DNA of 7,229 nt from Bdellovibrio sp. GTDB lineage: Bacteria > Bdellovibrionota > Bdellovibrionia > Bdellovibrionales > Bdellovibrionaceae. Of this stretch, positions 5,288-7,229 are shown in pieces; the stretch's first letter is position 1; every line of letters begins with the position of its first letter. The notes beneath the pieces were generated by a model. It had not been told where the DNA came from. It made no database searches and worked only from the letters and a program-made list of their open reading frames with translations. The translations under genes were made by a program, and so were the position numbers. The DNA lies in assembly GCA_003176075.1 (NCBI GenBank), contig PSRN01000060.1, positions 1-7,229 of the forward strand. Reading direction: 5' to 3'.

Positions 5288-7054
5288 ATGAAATTTTCAC
5301 AGTTTTCGATTCTACCAATTCTTTTTTTCCTTGCCTGCTTTGACATTGCTGGTTCGGAAGTTCAGGTCTCAGGCGAAAAGGTTGCTCTCATTTACGATAG
5401 CTCAGAAGAAGATCCCAATTCGGCTTTGGCGAAAACCTTCAAAAGGGATGAGGAGAACCTCGTCAAGGCCTATACGAACCTCGGCTATACCGTCAAAGTC
5501 ATCAGATCCGATCCGAAAGGTCTTTCAAGCAGCGGAAAACAATTTCGCAAATCCATCGCTGATTTGAGAAACACAAAGGACCTCCATATTGCACTTGTTG
5601 GTCACGGCGACTCGTATGAACTTGACGACCTACCTGATGTTCAGGGTCGCTTCCCAATGACCATCTACAGTGCCTACGAATCCCGCGCTTCCAGCCCCGA
5701 TCCGGAAGATCCCTTCCTGGTCGGTCAACCCGTTTCATTGCAACACCGCTTTGCGGTCGTCCCCAGCGACCAGGATCTCGTTGGATTGGGGGATTTACGG
5801 AGAGGTATTCATGAATTCCAACGTAATAATAAGGATGCCGATGTGGTCCTCACGACCGGAAATTGTTTTGGCGGTCTGATCCCGCTCGAGCTATCCGACA
5901 TGGATCACTTTCTGGCCATGTCCGCAACGCATGGCTCTTCCTATGCCTCAGATTTCAGTTCAAGACACAAGGGCAAATCATACAGTTTCGAAACCTCAAT
6001 GGCACATGGTTTGTGTGAAAATAAGAGTTTGATCGAAACCCAAGAAGCGGCCCAACAACAATACTTTTTTTCCACAACAATCGTTCCCCCAACGGGAAAT
6101 TATCTCGGCAAAATCACGGCGGCTAACAAAGTGCCAAGAAACTCGGTCGAAGGTTACGTCGAAAAATGGTGTGACCAGCCGGTCAAAGGGGTTCCGACAG
6201 CGGTCGTTTCAGACCCGGCTTTCTCATTGCAGTTGAAACGGCACACGCAGGCATTACTTAACAAAGAAATTGCTCACTTGCAATCAATGCAAAAATCGAA
6301 GAATTTTTGCAGTCCGGAAGCGGTCAAGGAAATGGAAAATTTGTTCCGGCTGAATCGTGATAAACTGTGGGAAAATACAAGGCGAACCATGCTGGAGGTC
6401 GCCAAGTTTTGGTCTCAGGTCAAATACTTGCGCCAGTTGAATGAAGACCGGCGGCAGGGCTGGCGCGACGATGAGAAAACAATTGCCGCTAAAAGCGATC
6501 CCAATAGCCCTGTCTACCAGCCTCTTCGCAAATGGCTCACCAAAGTTTCAAATAAGATCAGCGAAACAGATGAGATCATTAGAAACCGTCCCAGGTATTT
6601 GCGATCCGTTGAGCAAAAAATCAAAACGCTAGATCAGTGCCTTCTCAGTCATGATTATCAGATCAAGTTCTGTTCCCAGTCTTTCAACGAAACGACTCAC
6701 CTGATCACTCTGGTGGCGCAAAACTCCAAGACGTCGCAAAAAAATCCGTGTTTTTCGGCGGAAACCAATCAAGGAGCAATGCAATGTTGGGTCAATCAGA
6801 AGCCCTCATCGAAGTTAGAGTTTCTGGCCAATATGCTCTGGGAGTTTCGCGCCAACGCCGACGTTGAACAGGGTTGTCAGGTGGTGCAACGAAAGATTGA
6901 ACTGGACCAGCATCTCAATCAGTGCGTCGACAGATTTATTTCCGAAGCCACCGCCGACGAAAGGGAGCATGTTTCTAGAATGATGAGCCTGGCAGAACGC
7001 CGCTTCGGGCAATGTGCAATTGCGAAGCAAATCCAACCTCGCGGCCTGCGGTAG
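5288..7054 (+). CDS. Exported caspase-like (clan CD) cysteine peptidase candidate with a C-terminal Cys-containing helical region
   Basis: 588 residues. The N-terminus MKFSQFSILPILFFLACFDIAGS is a Sec signal peptide with probable cleavage after AGS (residue 23). C17 is not in a good lipobox (FLAC), so a lipoprotein is less likely. The mature N-terminal part has the clan-CD pattern: strand KVALIYDS (31-38), helix-strand AYTNLGYTVKVI (61-72), hydrophobic strand plus catalytic His in HIALVGHGDS (H106), then strand plus nucleophile in DVVLTTGNCFGG (C193), followed by FLAMSATHGSSYASD (208-222). This is the His-Gly/Cys dyad order of caspases, gingipains, clostripain and C13 legumains. Residues from about 330 on are mostly charged helices and I recognise no domain there. 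Ten mature cysteines besides C193 (243 to 576) could form disulfides. ATG 5288 is chosen because the signal peptide starts there; an in-frame TTG at 5186 would bury it. No partner gene is adjacent. Activity and substrate are inference. Confidence 0.75.
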   Translation: MKFSQFSILPILFFLACFDIAGSEVQVSGEKVALIYDSSEEDPNSALAKTFKRDEENLVKAYTNLGYTVKVIRSDPKGLSSSGKQFRKSIADLRNTKDLHIALVGHGDSYELDDLPDVQGRFPMTIYSAYESRASSPDPEDPFLVGQPVSLQHRFAVVPSDQDLVGLGDLRRGIHEFQRNNKDADVVLTTGNCFGGLIPLELSDMDHFLAMSATHGSSYASDFSSRHKGKSYSFETSMAHGLCENKSLIETQEAAQQQYFFSTTIVPPTGNYLGKITAANKVPRNSVEGYVEKWCDQPVKGVPTAVVSDPAFSLQLKRHTQALLNKEIAHLQSMQKSKNFCSPEAVKEMENLFRLNRDKLWENTRRTMLEVAKFWSQVKYLRQLNEDRRQGWRDDEKTIAAKSDPNSPVYQPLRKWLTKVSNKISETDEIIRNRPRYLRSVEQKIKTLDQCLLSHDYQIKFCSQSFNETTHLITLVAQNSKTSQKNPCFSAETNQGAMQCWVNQKPSSKLEFLANMLWEFRANADVEQGCQVVQRKIELDQHLNQCVDRFISEATADEREHVSRMMSLAERRFGQCAIAKQIQPRGLR

Positions 7055-7150
7055 ACCGCCACTTTTCGGGCGAATAAAGCACGGAAATTTGAAGTCCTTC
7101 GCCAAATAGAGCCTGGGATTTCTTATTCATAGACCTCGATCGGCACCATT

Positions 7151-7164
7151 GTTATCGTTATAAC
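7151..7164. repeat. Small inverted repeat upstream of the right-edge gene
   Basis: GTTAT-CGTT-ATAAC gives 5-bp arms with a 4-nt centre, ending 2 nt before ATG 7167. It could be an operator half-site pair or chance in AT-rich DNA. Confidence 0.3.
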
Positions 7165-7166
7165 CT

Positions 7167-7229
7167 ATGGCTCGTAAATCTTTGCTGCAAAATCCGAGAT
7201 TCCAGATCACCATCGCCTTGGTTGTCCTT
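7167..7229 (+). CDS. Possible start of a membrane-anchored protein, partial (runs off right edge)
   Basis: From ATG 7167 there are 21 open codons to the edge, beginning MARKSLLQNPRFQ and turning hydrophobic (ITIALVVL). This looks like a basic cytoplasmic N-terminus followed by a membrane helix or signal anchor. An in-frame stop at 7161-7163 excludes an upstream start. No Shine-Dalgarno sequence is visible, so the true start may lie further right. Family cannot be assigned. Confidence 0.4.
   Translation, partial: MARKSLLQNPRFQITIALVVL

Noticed and set aside
7056..7072. Possible terminator after the caspase-like gene (CGCC and GGCG arms)
   Set aside because: Only a 4-bp stem with an 8-nt loop and no T-run follows; not credible as an intrinsic terminator.
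1..7229. CRISPR arrays, IS-element ends, transposases, rRNA or complete tRNA genes
   Set aside because: I looked for regularly spaced repeats, terminal inverted repeats and conserved RNA motifs by eye and saw none.

Overview
The window looks like chromosomal DNA of a Gram-negative bacterium of medium GC content. Evidence for this is a MacB/LolCDE-type ABC exporter, an exported protease-like protein with a Sec signal peptide, ordinary Shine-Dalgarno (SD) sites and sigma70-like promoters. The combination of a UbiA-family protein, an OleC-like ligase, a trace of an FnIII protein and a secreted caspase-fold protein would fit Bdellovibrionota or another former deltaproteobacterial lineage. That placement is a low-confidence guess, because no rRNA or marker gene is present.

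Left part (1-3888): two transcription units diverge from a 94-bp gap at 1907-2000. On the minus strand, an acyl-adenylating enzyme of the ANL superfamily (closest in motif pattern to OleC beta-lactone synthetases and relatives) overlaps by 16 bp a UbiA-family membrane prenyltransferase that runs off the left edge. On the plus strand, an ABC ATPase and an FtsX/MacB-type permease overlap by 11 bp and form one exporter. The reasonable inference is an envelope lipid, isoprenoid or acyl-product pathway: one arm activates acyl chains and modifies a lipid, the other moves a lipophilic product or lipoprotein across or out of the inner membrane. No substrate can be read from the sequence.

Middle part (3889-5160): a short gene-free stretch is followed by a compact, AT-richer minus-strand module. 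It holds a RelE/HigB-like toxin candidate and a downstream XRE-family antitoxin joined by an ATGA overlap, with a sigma70-like promoter and a perfect 17-bp palindrome over the expected start of transcription. This is a textbook autoregulated HigBA-type toxin-antitoxin layout, although the toxin is a divergent member. Immediately upstream, where base composition changes, lies a broken C-terminal scrap of a fibronectin type III domain, suggesting that the module replaced or interrupted an older gene.

Right part (5095-7229): a leader with several mutually exclusive hairpins precedes a 588-residue exported protein. It has a clan-CD (caspase/gingipain/C13-like) His-Cys dyad, H106 and C193, followed by a cysteine-containing helical region that I do not recognise. 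A possible new gene starts at 7167 and leaves the window. The strongest candidates for something undescribed are this secreted caspase-like protein and the divergent toxin-antitoxin pair.
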